From assembly GCF_900129125.1 (NCBI RefSeq), contig NZ_FQVJ01000021.1, positions 1 through 64,000 of the forward strand: 64,000 bases of DNA. Direction: 5' to 3'. Source of the DNA: Acidocella aminolytica 101 = DSM 11237 (GTDB taxonomy: Bacteria; Pseudomonadota; Alphaproteobacteria; Acetobacterales; Acetobacteraceae). Position 1 is the first letter of the stretch; every line of letters starts with the position of its first letter. The position numbers and the translations under genes were made by a program. Below the pieces are notes generated by a model that was not told the origin of the DNA, searched no databases, and saw only the letters and a list, made by a program, of their open reading frames with translations. Of the stretch, positions 9,056 to 19,919 are shown in pieces.

Positions 9056-9859
9056 TTAGCCTTCTTTTGGTACGGCCTCCATGATGGTTGTGACGAAGTC
9101 TGGGAGGTTGTCCCACGGGATCATGTGTCCCGCATTAGGGATTCTGACGATGGTTATCTGCGACGAAAGAGTTTTCAACTCCTCCTCGTCCTCTGGCAGA
9201 ATAACGCCGCCACGAGTGGCGACGATGAGCAGGGCCGGACATGGGATATGTGGGACATCCTGGTGAATGTCCTCAGTGTGAAAGCGTTCGAACGTTTCGA
9301 CCACTGCAGCTTCGTCGCAGGTATGAAGCCATTCAGCGCGCAGTTTCAGCTGTTCTTGGGTCCAAGTCGGGCAGAAGACGCGCATGTCTTCGGCACTCAT
9401 GCCCCTTAGCGATTGCCTGATGGAGTCCACATACCATGGTAGCTTGGAGGGATATTCGCGTCGGCCAGGACCGCTAACCGGCGGGTCCACCAGGATCATA
9501 CGGGCGATATTGGCAGGATGAAGGTGCCCCAGCCGCAACGCAATGCGAGCGCCCATGGAATGACCAAGCAGGACGCAGTCCCTCAAGCCTAAATTTTCGA
9601 TGATGGCGGCGGCGTCTGCAGCGTAACTGTCCAGATCATACGCTAGATGCGGACCCGATTCAGAAAGGCCGCGGCCACGCACGTCCAGCACATATACATC
9701 AAATTGCTCAGCCAGTTCCTCCGCCACAAACCCCCAGGTGATGGCTGGGCTTGTGATGCCGGGGATAAGCAGCAACGGCTGCCCCTTGCCACCATAGCGC
9801 AGAAAATGCTGGCGGATACCGTTGGCGTGGATATTGGCACCATAAAGATATTTGCTCAT
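9056..9859 (-). CDS. nicD: N-formylmaleamate deformylase (alpha/beta hydrolase)
   Basis: A 267-residue alpha/beta hydrolase predicted to remove formate from N-formylmaleamate, giving maleamate. The N terminus (GANIHANGIRQHFLRYGGKG) matches NicD proteins. The oxyanion region is LLLIPGITSPA, the nucleophile elbow is GHSMGA (Ser around residue 103), and the catalytic His is in NAGHMIPWDN near the end. The start at 9859 has a GGAG site nine bases upstream; longer frames would overlap nicE heavily. It follows nicE by one base, within a run that holds every step after 2,5-dihydroxypyridine cleavage. Confidence 0.9.
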   Translation of the reverse strand: MSKYLYGANIHANGIRQHFLRYGGKGQPLLLIPGITSPAITWGFVAEELAEQFDVYVLDVRGRGLSESGPHLAYDLDSYAADAAAIIENLGLRDCVLLGHSMGARIALRLGHLHPANIARMILVDPPVSGPGRREYPSKLPWYVDSIRQSLRGMSAEDMRVFCPTWTQEQLKLRAEWLHTCDEAAVVETFERFHTEDIHQDVPHIPCPALLIVATRGGVILPEDEEELKTLSSQITIVRIPNAGHMIPWDNLPDFVTTIMEAVPKEG

Positions 9860-9860
9860 C

Positions 9861-10616
9861 TCAATAAGCTCCGGAGAGCAACGCCCCCGCACCTGGGACA
9901 ACTGGCTCCAGATTTAGCGCCTTTAGCATCTGATAGGTGGTAGCGATCGCGGCTGAAATCACCGGCTTGCCGGTAAGCGCCTCAACCTTCGCGACAGAGG
10001 CCAGTGAAGGCATCTGTACGCAGGCGGACAGTACGATTACATCCGCATCTTTATAGCTCAGTCCCGCAACAATTTCCGGCAGCTTGCCGGGATCGTGGCG
10101 CGCGACATCCAGATTATCGGGAATCTCCAGCGCGATAGAGTCCAGAACCTCGAATCCTTCATGGGCGATATAATCCACCACCAGTTGGGTTAGCGGCTTC
10201 ATATAGGGGGTAACGACGGCGATCTTCTTTGCCCCCATCACCTTTAGCGCCTCCACCAGCGCGCCGGCACTGGTGACCACCGGTGCCGGATGACCGTTTG
10301 CCGCAGTCACCTTGCTAAGCCGCGCCTGGGACTCACGATGATAGCCAAGCCCCATGGACATGATGGCGACCAAGCAAGCATAGCCCAAAACATCCACCGC
10401 CGCATCGCTCAACTCCTCAGCGCAACGGTCGCTATGCGCGTCCATCGCCGCCAGCTCTTCTTTCTTTACATGCTTCATACGCATGCGTGCTGAATGAAAG
10501 GTGAAGCGCTCTGGCCGAACCAGTTCACGCGCGCGTAACATGGCGGGAATTTCCGTTTCCATAGTCGTATTAGAAGATGGCACGATCTGGCCAATCTTAT
10601 AGATTTTAGTCATCAC
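9861..10616 (-). CDS. nicE: Maleate cis-trans isomerase
   Basis: A 251-residue member of the Asp/Glu racemase superfamily that converts maleate to fumarate, the last step of nicotinate breakdown before the TCA cycle. The N-terminal phrase IGQIVPSSNTTMETE and the two-cysteine arrangement (one in YACLVAIM about residue 80, one in LSACVQMPS about residue 196) are those of maleate isomerases, where the cysteines provide the covalent and acid/base chemistry. The start is the first of two adjacent ATG codons. It lies 49 bp downstream of nicF and one base before nicD. Confidence 0.9.
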   Translation of the reverse strand: MMTKIYKIGQIVPSSNTTMETEIPAMLRARELVRPERFTFHSARMRMKHVKKEELAAMDAHSDRCAEELSDAAVDVLGYACLVAIMSMGLGYHRESQARLSKVTAANGHPAPVVTSAGALVEALKVMGAKKIAVVTPYMKPLTQLVVDYIAHEGFEVLDSIALEIPDNLDVARHDPGKLPEIVAGLSYKDADVIVLSACVQMPSLASVAKVEALTGKPVISAAIATTYQMLKALNLEPVVPGAGALLSGAY

Positions 10617-10665
10617 TCACCCGTTTCATTTTTACAGTTTCGAACGACCGCCGAAAAAATTCTTG

Positions 10666-11280
10666 CTAATTGAGCCGCGTCAGAAGTTCGTCCAGACTCA
10701 GCACCTCGCCGCATTTCTGCGCCATGTCGAACAGATTGGCCTCATGCGGACCGATGGCACGGTCACCGACGCAATCGGAGACAATGAAAGGGCGGAAGCC
10801 GAGTTGCATCGCATCCAGAACGGAAGCACGAACGCAGCCGCTGGTGACACAGCCTGCGACTACCAAGCTTTGAATCCCGAACGAAGACAACCAGGACGCC
10901 AACGCAGTGCCCGCAAAAGCCGACGGCACGGTCTTGCGCACCACATACTCACCAGGAGCCGGGGCCAACTCGGGCACCACGTGGCTTTGAGGGTTGTCCT
11001 CAGTAAGCTTCAGAAGACTCGGTACTTTCAGCGAAAATATATTCGCATCCGCTCCGTCATCGGCAAAGACGATGCGGGTATGGGCCACTTTCCACCCACG
11101 CTGGCGCGCTTCCGACAACAACGTTTTCGTACGCTTGATGGCCGGTGGAATGTTGCCACCGCCAAAAGCGTTGGGATCGGCGAAACCATTCACGAAATCG
11201 ACGATCAGTAGACCGATCTTGCCTATGATCTCGATAGACCCGCCAAAACCTTGCCGCTGATAAATCTCAATCTCGCTCAT
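10666..11280 (-). CDS. nicF: Maleamate amidohydrolase (isochorismatase family)
   Basis: A 204-residue cysteine hydrolase predicted to hydrolyse maleamate to maleate and ammonia. Motifs are LLIVDFVNGFADP (catalytic Asp), RKTVPSAFAGT (catalytic Lys) and VVAGCVTSGCVRAS (nucleophilic Cys), all in the expected order. The start at 11280 is chosen over an in-frame start 42 bases upstream because the GGAAAGGCGTAAGG site just precedes it and the longer form would cover the end of nicX. Its stop-to-start distance to nicX is four bases, in keeping with a polycistronic message. Confidence 0.9.
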   Translation of the reverse strand: MSEIEIYQRQGFGGSIEIIGKIGLLIVDFVNGFADPNAFGGGNIPPAIKRTKTLLSEARQRGWKVAHTRIVFADDGADANIFSLKVPSLLKLTEDNPQSHVVPELAPAPGEYVVRKTVPSAFAGTALASWLSSFGIQSLVVAGCVTSGCVRASVLDAMQLGFRPFIVSDCVGDRAIGPHEANLFDMAQKCGEVLSLDELLTRLN

Positions 11281-11284
11281 TGCC

Positions 11285-12334
11285 TTACGCCTTTCCGCCA
11301 CCGACGGGTAGCACCTTGCCATCCTGAACCATCAACTCACCATCCAGCGCCACACTGCAATTTCGCATCGGGATATCAATATGACAGGCGCACTCACGCT
11401 TGCCGCCTGCCTCATTATTTGGACCCATGGACCAAAGAAAATTACCAGCAAAGGCGCGGCCATCCATACCCGTAGTTGCCTCACGGTCATAAAGCGATAG
11501 CACCGACCAGTGAGCTCGTTCCTGTAGCCCCCAACCTATATGCGAAATTGCATAGCTCTCTGGATCATTAAAACTCGCCATATATTCGCTGAGCAATTCG
11601 GCGTCGAGCGCTCCTTCGATCTTTGTGACATAGCCATTTTCGACAGACAGCGTTACCGGCTCAGTTACATAAGATTTTTGCGGCAGTAGGATGTCGCCGC
11701 GGTCCAACACGATCTTCCCCTGCGCTGTGCCTTCATTAGACCAAGTGGCGAGGAAGCCACTCGGCCAATGATCCCAGCGGCCAGGTTTATCCACGAATCC
11801 ATACTCTTCTAGGATCGGGAAATCTCCCAGAGCGAAGCGTACATCGGTGCCGGCTTTAGAGGTGACATGCATCTCTTTTGCCGCCCGTAGGCGGGCCGAC
11901 GCCTTCAACACGCGCACGCGATCTTCCGTAGTCGGCACCATGCGCACCAGTACTTCCGGCGGTTCAACGGCGAGTAGTATCTTCGTACCACCGGCAAGAA
12001 TCTCATGCTGCTCCTTGGAGAAGAGCAAAACCATTAGATCAAGAACGAGGTCGCTTGCCTTAAGCATCGCGAGCGCAGCCTTGTTGCCTGTAAGCGGTGT
12101 TGTGCCGAAGTAAGACAACAAATCTCGCGTCAGGGACTTCTCGCCATTCACTGGGGGCAGATCCAATCGATTTACAATCGCCCCCTTCGCCTGTGCCGCC
12201 AACGAGGCCATTGCTAATGTCTGCGGATGAGTATTCGACGACGTCAAAATCGTCACTGTCTGCCCTGCCTGCAGTTCCGAAAGACTCAGAACCTGCAGCC
12301 AGGCATCATATAGTTGGTGGTCACTTACGGGCAT
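11285..12334 (-). CDS. nicX: 2,5-dihydroxypyridine 5,6-dioxygenase
   Basis: A 349-residue protein matching the NicX type of ring-cleavage dioxygenase, which uses Fe(II) and oxygen to open 2,5-dihydroxypyridine to N-formylmaleamate. The family belongs to the M29 aminopeptidase-like fold. Probable metal ligands are in the C-terminal half: a Glu in VTKIEGALDAE, a His in ISHIGWGLQ and a His/Asp in CHIDIPM. The start has a GGGAG site eight bases upstream. It follows nicB after 21 bp and precedes nicF, so the ring-opening enzyme lies in the middle of the operon. Confidence 0.9.
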   Translation of the reverse strand: MPVSDHQLYDAWLQVLSLSELQAGQTVTILTSSNTHPQTLAMASLAAQAKGAIVNRLDLPPVNGEKSLTRDLLSYFGTTPLTGNKAALAMLKASDLVLDLMVLLFSKEQHEILAGGTKILLAVEPPEVLVRMVPTTEDRVRVLKASARLRAAKEMHVTSKAGTDVRFALGDFPILEEYGFVDKPGRWDHWPSGFLATWSNEGTAQGKIVLDRGDILLPQKSYVTEPVTLSVENGYVTKIEGALDAELLSEYMASFNDPESYAISHIGWGLQERAHWSVLSLYDREATTGMDGRAFAGNFLWSMGPNNEAGGKRECACHIDIPMRNCSVALDGELMVQDGKVLPVGGGKA

Positions 12335-12355
12335 AGCGGAAACTCCCTTACAGGT

Positions 12356-15300
12356 TCAGTGTGCCGTTTGGCGGATCTTGGCGATATAATTAGGCAGATC
12401 GTGCCAAGCGGGTTCATCGGGGGCGAACGTTCGGCGCAGATAGGCAACGAGAGCGGCAATCTGCTTGTCGTTGAGCACATTCCCGAAAGCAGGCATTGCA
12501 CCTCCACTTGGAAGCGCGGCGGTGGAGCCGTCCAGAATGATACGAATTAAATTGTCCGGCTTAGTCGCGAATAGGTTGGTGTTCAACGCCAAAGAAGGAC
12601 GGTTACCAAACATGAATGAGGCATCTCCTTCGTGGCAAGCAGCACAGCTACCGGAGAAAATCCGCGCCCCGAGCGAAGTACCTGCCGTAGCGGCGAGGCG
12701 CTGGGCTGCAGCTTCATCAAGCCGGGTAGCGCTGGCCTCTTCGTTCCGACTATCAAAGGACGAGATATACTCCGCTATCGCGCGAACATCTGAATCCGGC
12801 AGATGCTGCATCCCCTCCACCACGGGCGCCATTGGCCCGGCTGCGGGGCCGTGGCGAGAAGAAAAGCCGGTACGCAGATAATCATAAATATCTTGCTCGG
12901 TCCACGGCAGCGGCGAACGCGATAGGCTGGAGAGGGCCGGCGCGTCCCAGCCTTCTGCTTCGCCGCCATCCAGGTAGGCGGTTTTAAGCTTCTCCGCTCC
13001 GAGTGCGTTGCGCGGCGTATGACAGGCGCTACAATGACCGATCCCTTCCACTAGATAAGCGCCGCGATTCCAACTCGCGCTTTTCGTAGGATCGGGTGTG
13101 AAAGGTGCAGAGCTGGCAAACAGCGTATTCCAGCCGGCCAAAAGCCAACGTTGGTTAAAGGGAAATTTCAGTTGACTTGAGGGGACGACATTCTCAACAG
13201 GCTTAAGTGACATCAAATAGGCGTAAAGCGCCTGCATGTCGTCCTCGTCGATCTTCGCAAATGACGTGTACGGAAAGGCCGGATAGAGATGTTTGCCGTC
13301 TCGGCTGATGCCTTCACGCATCGCACGTGCAAAGGCCGGGTAAGACCAAGCGCCGATACCGGTTTTGAGATCGGGTGTGATATTCGTAGTGACGATAGTT
13401 CCGAAAGCGGTTTCCAGCTTCAATCCACCCGCCATCGGTGTGCCGCCGGGGGCAGTATGGCAAGCCGCACAATCCCCCGCCGCAGCCACTTGCCGCCCAC
13501 GCGCGATGGCCGCCTGCGAAAACAAAGCCGCGTCTGGCTTCGAAACGGGAGCAATCGGAGCGCGCAGCGGCAGCATCCCGGCGGCAAGCGCCCCTAAAGC
13601 CGCGCCGCCCGCCGCCAGCCCAGCCAGCCCTGAAACTTTGACCAACCGGCCGATCCGCTGCCCCCAGCCAACACTGGCAGGCCCCTGCGTGCCCGGCCGC
13701 GGCAACGCCGACATCGGCGCCGACATCTCCGGCAGAGACAAAGGCGAGAGCGCCTCGTCCAACCTTGCCTTCACGCGCTCGGGCGTGAAAGGCAGCTCAT
13801 AGAACCGCACCCCTGTGGCATCGTAGAGCGCATTGGCAATAGCCGCCGCACTCGGTACCGAGGCAGACTCCCCTGCCCCCATTGGCGGTTGATCCTGCCT
13901 TGGGACCATCAGCACGTCTATCTTCGGAAGCTCAGGGAAGGTCAGGATTGGATACCCCCCCCACTCCTTCGCCACCACGCCTGTGGCATCGAACGGTACC
14001 TCCTCCTTCAGCGCGCGGCTGACGGATTGAATGACATTCCCCTCGATCTGGTGCTGCACCCCGGCGGGGTTCACCATCATGCCCGAATCCTGGCCCGCGA
14101 CCACACGCGTGACGGAAACCCGACCGGTGGCGCGGTCAACCTCCACATCGGTAATCCAGGCACTCCAGGCGGCAGGCACGCCGGGAAAAGTGCCATGGAC
14201 GTATTGAGCATATGCCGCGCCGCGACCGCGCAATATGCGCGCCTGAACATTCGGCTGGGCGGGCCCAGGGCGCGGCTGCCAAGCCGCGCGCTCAGCCACA
14301 GCAGAAAGCAGGTCTTTTGCGCGTTCATCTGGGAGATGTTTCAACCGGTAGGCGATTGGATCCTCCCCGGCCGCCACCGCCAGCTCATCAATAAAGCAAT
14401 CGTGCGCAAAACTGTTGGGCATGGCAGAAACGCCGCGAAACCAACTGGCCCGAGCGATGGGCGCCATATCGTGCACCGTGATCTTGCGAGCATCATAATC
14501 GTATGGTGGCACGGAGGTACGATCGCCCATCGGCACAGCCACGGGAGCGGCCGGCACGATGCCGGTAAGCACAAGGCTTAATAGAGGCGAGACATTCGAT
14601 GGATAGCGCGTGTTGAATTCGTAGCCGCGCAACTTACCATCCGCGTCAGCCGCGCCGCGGACATCCATGAGTTGTGCCGCACCTTTCGGCTCCCAGACAT
14701 GCTCTTGAGCACGGGTGAGTTGCACGCGTACCGGACGGCCGATCCGCAGAGCCAGCAAAGCAGCGTCTCCCGAAACGTCGTCAGCGCAATTGCGACCATA
14801 ACATCCCGCCGCCTCGTGTCGGATGACCTCGATGGACGCTTCAGGCAGGTTAGTTAACAAAGCCAGATCGGCACGCAGCATGTGCGGATTCTGGGTGCCG
14901 GACCACACGGTAAGAACTCCCTCGCGCCAATCCGCCACGGAACAGGAGGGGCCGATCGAGCCGTGCATCTGGTAGGGCCAGAGATAACTGCGCTGCAGAT
15001 CAATGGCCGCACCGGTGAACGCCGCCCCCAGATCTCCATCCTCACTCACAACACGCGGCGTATCAGGGTTCTGGCGCAGCGCTTCGGCTAAATCCGAGAG
15101 ATCAGGCACCGGCGGTAGAGGGGCCCATTTCACCGGAAGCGCCTCGGCTATGGCTTCCGCTTGCTCCTCCCGCTCAGCCACCACAGCGATGAAATCGCCG
15201 ACCACCACCAGATCGACAAACCCAGGCATCCGCGCCACCGCATCGCGGTCCACACTTTGCAGCGAGCAACCAAAGAATGGCCCATGATCCCAGCCACCAT

Positions 15301-15940
15301 AAGGTGGGCGGACGACGCGCGCATGCAGCATGCCGGGCACACCTACATCATGGACATAAACGGCCCGGCCTGTGGCTTTGTCCGGAATATCCACGCGCGG
15401 CACGCGGGTGCCAACGAGCTTATAACTGGCCGGATCCTTCACCGGCTGAGCCTCGTCTAACCGTTCTCGCAGTTCGTGCCCCACCAGCAACTCGCCATAG
15501 GTAAAGCGCACATTACTGCCTTCCGGACCAAGCACCTGGCCATCCTCGGTCCGCAATGTCTCAGCCCTGATTCCGGCGCGCGACGCCGCAAGGGTGAGGA
15601 GCACAAGCCGCGCCTGCGCGGCTGCTCTGCGCAAAGGCACGGCGCTCACCTGGATCGTCTCACTGGCGATAGTGGCGCCCTGATTGGGCGCTTTCTCCGT
15701 ATCGCCCAGAACCATCCCGACCTGGTCGAAGGGCAAATCCAACTCCTCAGCGATGATCTGCGTCAACGCCGTGCGAATACCCGTGCCAAGATCCACATGC
15801 CCACAATAGCCCGTCGCTGTCCCCGTTTCATCGAGCCGTATGAACAGCTCATCCGGCAGGTTCTCAAGCTTCTGCCCCGACCTCGCAGAAAGACCCTTTG
15901 GCGCCTGCCCAGCGCGAACAATCTCCAAAAACCCAGTCAT
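12356..15940 (-). CDS. nicB: Nicotinate hydroxylase large subunit: molybdopterin domain fused to a three-haem cytochrome c
   Basis: A 1194-residue subunit of nicotinate dehydrogenase, which hydroxylates nicotinate at C6. Residues 1 to about 745 are a xanthine-oxidase-type molybdopterin region with the catalytic Glu motif MGAGESASVPSA. A hydrophobic anchor follows (about 775-797), then a periplasm-type cytochrome c region with three CxxCH haem sites at 824-828, 970-974 and 1099-1103 (CAACH, CSACH, CAACH). The cytochrome tail sends electrons to the respiratory chain rather than to NAD. Length and order match NicB of Pseudomonas putida. The ATG overlaps the nicA stop codon by four bases. Confidence 0.95.
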   Translation of the reverse strand: MTGFLEIVRAGQAPKGLSARSGQKLENLPDELFIRLDETGTATGYCGHVDLGTGIRTALTQIIAEELDLPFDQVGMVLGDTEKAPNQGATIASETIQVSAVPLRRAAAQARLVLLTLAASRAGIRAETLRTEDGQVLGPEGSNVRFTYGELLVGHELRERLDEAQPVKDPASYKLVGTRVPRVDIPDKATGRAVYVHDVGVPGMLHARVVRPPYGGWDHGPFFGCSLQSVDRDAVARMPGFVDLVVVGDFIAVVAEREEQAEAIAEALPVKWAPLPPVPDLSDLAEALRQNPDTPRVVSEDGDLGAAFTGAAIDLQRSYLWPYQMHGSIGPSCSVADWREGVLTVWSGTQNPHMLRADLALLTNLPEASIEVIRHEAAGCYGRNCADDVSGDAALLALRIGRPVRVQLTRAQEHVWEPKGAAQLMDVRGAADADGKLRGYEFNTRYPSNVSPLLSLVLTGIVPAAPVAVPMGDRTSVPPYDYDARKITVHDMAPIARASWFRGVSAMPNSFAHDCFIDELAVAAGEDPIAYRLKHLPDERAKDLLSAVAERAAWQPRPGPAQPNVQARILRGRGAAYAQYVHGTFPGVPAAWSAWITDVEVDRATGRVSVTRVVAGQDSGMMVNPAGVQHQIEGNVIQSVSRALKEEVPFDATGVVAKEWGGYPILTFPELPKIDVLMVPRQDQPPMGAGESASVPSAAAIANALYDATGVRFYELPFTPERVKARLDEALSPLSLPEMSAPMSALPRPGTQGPASVGWGQRIGRLVKVSGLAGLAAGGAALGALAAGMLPLRAPIAPVSKPDAALFSQAAIARGRQVAAAGDCAACHTAPGGTPMAGGLKLETAFGTIVTTNITPDLKTGIGAWSYPAFARAMREGISRDGKHLYPAFPYTSFAKIDEDDMQALYAYLMSLKPVENVVPSSQLKFPFNQRWLLAGWNTLFASSAPFTPDPTKSASWNRGAYLVEGIGHCSACHTPRNALGAEKLKTAYLDGGEAEGWDAPALSSLSRSPLPWTEQDIYDYLRTGFSSRHGPAAGPMAPVVEGMQHLPDSDVRAIAEYISSFDSRNEEASATRLDEAAAQRLAATAGTSLGARIFSGSCAACHEGDASFMFGNRPSLALNTNLFATKPDNLIRIILDGSTAALPSGGAMPAFGNVLNDKQIAALVAYLRRTFAPDEPAWHDLPNYIAKIRQTAH

Positions 15941-16422
15941 GACGCGTCATCCAGCATCACTCCGCAGGCCAGACAGGCCGCCCGCAGAATTTCCACATGC
16001 GTACCGCAGCGGCACAGATTGAAACGCAACGCCTGTTTTGCATCCTCAAAACTTTTCACGCAGCCCTGATTTAACGCGGCGCGGATCGTCATAATCATGC
16101 CGTTTAGACAATAGCCACATTGGGCAGCCTGTTCCTGTACAAAAGCACGCTGCACCTCATCCAGCACGCCATCCTGCTCCAGTCCCTCCAACGTAGTAAC
16201 CGGCAATACGCCCACCTGCGACACCGGAGTGCAGCAAGCTCGCGCCGCACGATCACCAATAAGCACCGTGCAGGCGCCACACTCCCCCAGCCCGCAGCCA
16301 TATTTCGGCCCGTTCAGCCTCAGATCATTGCGCAAAACATGCAGCAAGCTAGTAGTGGGAAGCACCGCCAGCGTATGCAGTTGCCCGTTCACCAGTAGCT
16401 CCAGAGGCTGTGCCACATTCAT
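15937..16422 (-). CDS. nicA: Nicotinate hydroxylase small subunit, two [2Fe-2S] clusters
   Basis: A 161-residue iron-sulfur protein that passes electrons from the NicB molybdenum site. The plant-ferredoxin-type cluster motif is CGLGECGACTVL with a later Cys near residue 62, and the second cluster uses CGYC near residue 103 and CRCG near residue 138. This is the usual arrangement for the small subunit of xanthine-dehydrogenase-family enzymes. It overlaps nicB by an ATGA junction and follows nicC after 42 bp. Confidence 0.94.
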   Translation of the reverse strand: MNVAQPLELLVNGQLHTLAVLPTTSLLHVLRNDLRLNGPKYGCGLGECGACTVLIGDRAARACCTPVSQVGVLPVTTLEGLEQDGVLDEVQRAFVQEQAAQCGYCLNGMIMTIRAALNQGCVKSFEDAKQALRFNLCRCGTHVEILRAACLACGVMLDDAS

Positions 16423-16464
16423 GCGTGAATACCCAGAATCATCCGAGACCTACCCATGCAAACA

Positions 16465-17640
<1,176 letters not shown>

Positions 17641-17658
17641 TCATAGGGCTCGTCATTC

Positions 17659-17690
17659 ATTTGTATACGAACAATACTGGCAACCGCCAA
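17659..17690 (-). promoter_or_regulatory. Predicted nicC-operon promoter with overlapping NicR operator
   Basis: On the minus strand TTGGCG (17685-17690) and TATACA (17662-17667) form -35 and -10 hexamers with a 17-bp spacer, 52 bp before nicC. The -10 lies inside the near-palindrome TTTGTATACGAA (17660-17671, one mismatched pair). The surrounding 13-mer ATTTGTATACGAA (17659-17671) recurs exactly at 23364-23376 ahead of the importer operon. A repressor on this site would cover the -10. That NicR is the binder is inference from position and from the known role of NicR as a MarR repressor relieved by 6-hydroxynicotinate. Confidence 0.7.
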
Positions 17691-17939
17691 TGATATTTTT
17701 TTTAATTCACTCTAGTGTTATGTTCCGACCCTCGACAGCTATTTCAGACCGACATTTTATCTGGGACGCTGGAATCACTCTTTGAATACATTCCGCATAG
17801 ACCTAAATCAAACGAATCGACAAGCCGTCAGTATCAAACCGATTTGCAGAAAACTTCAAAATAGATCAGGCCCACTGCACCTCCCCCGCCGCGACAAATT
17901 TGCCAAAGGTTATTCTTCCAGCGACCTCGCCTAACGCAA

Positions 17940-18410
17940 TCAAGCGACCTTCTTAAGTAAAGTAAGCAACCGTTTCCGCTCAGCTGTTGTCAAAGGAGCC
18001 AAAGTTTCATCAGAAATTTTTATCGCTGCCTTCTGACACTCTGCTGCCAGAACACGCCCCTCAGCGGTTAATGAGACCAGCAGTTGGCGGGCATCATTCT
18101 GATCTTGCTCTGTCTGCGTAATACCCTTTGCACTTAGCCTGTCGATGACACCTTTTACGGTGGCAGCATCCATGGAAACCAGGCGCCCCAGCTGATTCTG
18201 CGAACAATGCCCCAGGCGGTCCAGCATGTTTACCACCGAAAATTGAGTTGGCGTAATACCTGACGGCATCAAGCTTCCAAAGATCACGACGTGCCGCTGC
18301 GTAACTTGACGCAAAACGAAACCAATCTGCTCTTCCAGAATGTAGCGGGACTTTCGTACCCCGGTCGTGCCCGCACGACGCGAAGATTTCTTCAACTCCT
18401 CTACCATCAA
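17940..18410 (-). CDS. nicR: MarR-family repressor of nicotinate catabolism
   Basis: A 156-residue MarR protein. The winged helix region is visible around residues 55-110 (TPTQFSVVNMLDRLG, CSQNQLGRLVSMDAATVKGVIDRL, then the wing with QNDARQLLVSLT). The phrase GFVLRQVTQRHVVIF is close to NicR-type regulators, which in Pseudomonas repress nic genes until 6-hydroxynicotinate binds. It lies between the importer genes (22 bp after livF) and nicC, so it is probably read from the importer promoter, giving autoregulation if the operator assignment is right. Confidence 0.85.
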   Translation of the reverse strand: MMVEELKKSSRRAGTTGVRKSRYILEEQIGFVLRQVTQRHVVIFGSLMPSGITPTQFSVVNMLDRLGHCSQNQLGRLVSMDAATVKGVIDRLSAKGITQTEQDQNDARQLLVSLTAEGRVLAAECQKAAIKISDETLAPLTTAERKRLLTLLKKVA

Positions 18411-18432
18411 CCAAGCCCCTTGTCACTCAAAC

Positions 18433-19134
18433 TCAAACCGCAAGGTATCGCGCTTGCAGCGTCGCATCTGCCATTAATGATTTCATCGCTCCTGACCAAA
18501 CGATACGTCCCTTTTCCATAATCACCGCATCATCTGCCAGATATTCCGTGAAATGGAGATTCTGTTCGGCCAATAGAACCGTAATGCCACGACGCTTCAA
18601 AATCTGAATCGCCTCAGCCATCTGTTCAACGATCAACGGAGACAGCCCTTCGCTCGGTTCGTCTAACAACACCAAACTAGGATTTCCCATAAGTGTACGT
18701 GCGATGGTAAGCATCTGCTGTTCCCCGCCACTCATCGCGCCGCCACGACGCGCGCGCATGCCACCAAGATTAGGAAAGATCTCGAACAGCTCCTCCTCAC
18801 TCCAAGCATGGCCATTGCGTGCCTGTTGACGGCCAATCTCCAAATTTTCCATAACCGTCAGTTCGTTAAAAATGCGCCGCTCCTCCGGCACATAACCGAT
18901 CCCCAAACGAGCGATACGGAACGGATCAATGCCGTCGATGTTCTGGCCGGCGAAGCTAATATGACCACTTACGGGGCGCAGCAAACCCATGATAGTTTTC
19001 AGAGTTGTGCTCTTACCTGCACCATTACGGCCAAGCAGAGCGAGAACTTCACCCTGGCGAACTTGAAACTCCACCCCCTGCAAGATAGTTGCCTGGCCGT
19101 ATGCCACAACGAGCTTTGAAATTTCTAACATCAA
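18433..19134 (-). CDS. livF: Branched-chain-type ABC transporter ATPase (LivF type)
   Basis: A 233-residue ATPase of the HAAT importer family. Walker A is LLGRNGAGKST, the signature is MSGGEQQMLTIAR and Walker B is LVLLDEPSEGLSP, a combination specific to LivF-like proteins. The start overlaps the stop of the LivG-type gene (ATGA junction). The livF symbol denotes family only; the proposed cargo here is nicotinate or a related pyridine carboxylate, since the operon shares an operator-like sequence with nicC and also carries nicR. Confidence 0.9.
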   Translation of the reverse strand: MMLEISKLVVAYGQATILQGVEFQVRQGEVLALLGRNGAGKSTTLKTIMGLLRPVSGHISFAGQNIDGIDPFRIARLGIGYVPEERRIFNELTVMENLEIGRQQARNGHAWSEEELFEIFPNLGGMRARRGGAMSGGEQQMLTIARTLMGNPSLVLLDEPSEGLSPLIVEQMAEAIQILKRRGITVLLAEQNLHFTEYLADDAVIMEKGRIVWSGAMKSLMADATLQARYLAV

Positions 19135-19916
19135 TGCCCCCCGCTGGTACGGCCCGTACCAAGATAAATGGCACGCACCTGTTCATTGGCCTTGATCTCT
19201 GCTCCTGTCCCGGTGGCAATAAGGCGACCACGGTCGAGAACAAGAATCCTATCAGACACTTCGAAAACGACATCCATGTCATGTTCCGTAAAGAGAACAG
19301 AGATACCGGTGGTGGAAACAAGTCGCCGCACCAACGCCATCAATGCCGTACGCTCACCCGAGGCCATACCTGCCGTCGGCTCGTCCATCAACAGCAACTT
19401 TGGAGCACCAGCCAACGCAATGGCCAGTTCAAGTCGTTTGAGATCCCCATAAGCAAGTACGGCCGCTGCACGCTCCGCCTGCGCCTGTAGCCCGACCTGT
19501 TCGAGAAGGGCTAGCGCCTCATCGCTCAAAAGATCATCCGCACGGGGCCAGAATTTCCAGATCATATGACGACGCGAAAGCAAAGCCATCTGCACATTCT
19601 GTCGCACGCTCATGGAGGTGAAGGTCGCGGTAATCTGAAAAGTACGACCAACACCCAACTGCCAGATCCGACGCGAACCAATCCCCGCAATGGGAACGGC
19701 CGTGCCATCGCCACCATTTAGCAGAATCTCACCCTCAGTAGGCGGAAATTGTCCGCCGACCATATTGAAGCAGGTCGATTTACCGGCACCATTTGGGCCA
19801 ATGAGCGCCAGCATCTCGCCTTGCGCCACCTCTAAGGAGACACTATCAACTGCCATCACGCCACCGAAGGATTTGCGAAGATTCCTAACCTCCAGCGTCT
19901 TTTGCATCTGCGCCAT
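19131..19916 (-). CDS. livG: Branched-chain-type ABC transporter ATPase (LivG type)
   Basis: A 261-residue ATPase with Walker A LIGPNGAGKST, a LivG-type signature reading LAYGDLKRLELA, and Walker B LLLMDEPTAGM. The C-terminal extension past the switch His (TEHDMDVVFEVSDRILVLDRG) is typical of LivG. It starts three bases after the end of the fused permease gene and overlaps livF, so all importer components are translationally linked. Confidence 0.9.
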   Translation of the reverse strand: MAQMQKTLEVRNLRKSFGGVMAVDSVSLEVAQGEMLALIGPNGAGKSTCFNMVGGQFPPTEGEILLNGGDGTAVPIAGIGSRRIWQLGVGRTFQITATFTSMSVRQNVQMALLSRRHMIWKFWPRADDLLSDEALALLEQVGLQAQAERAAAVLAYGDLKRLELAIALAGAPKLLLMDEPTAGMASGERTALMALVRRLVSTTGISVLFTEHDMDVVFEVSDRILVLDRGRLIATGTGAEIKANEQVRAIYLGTGRTSGGH

Positions 19917-19919
19917 GTC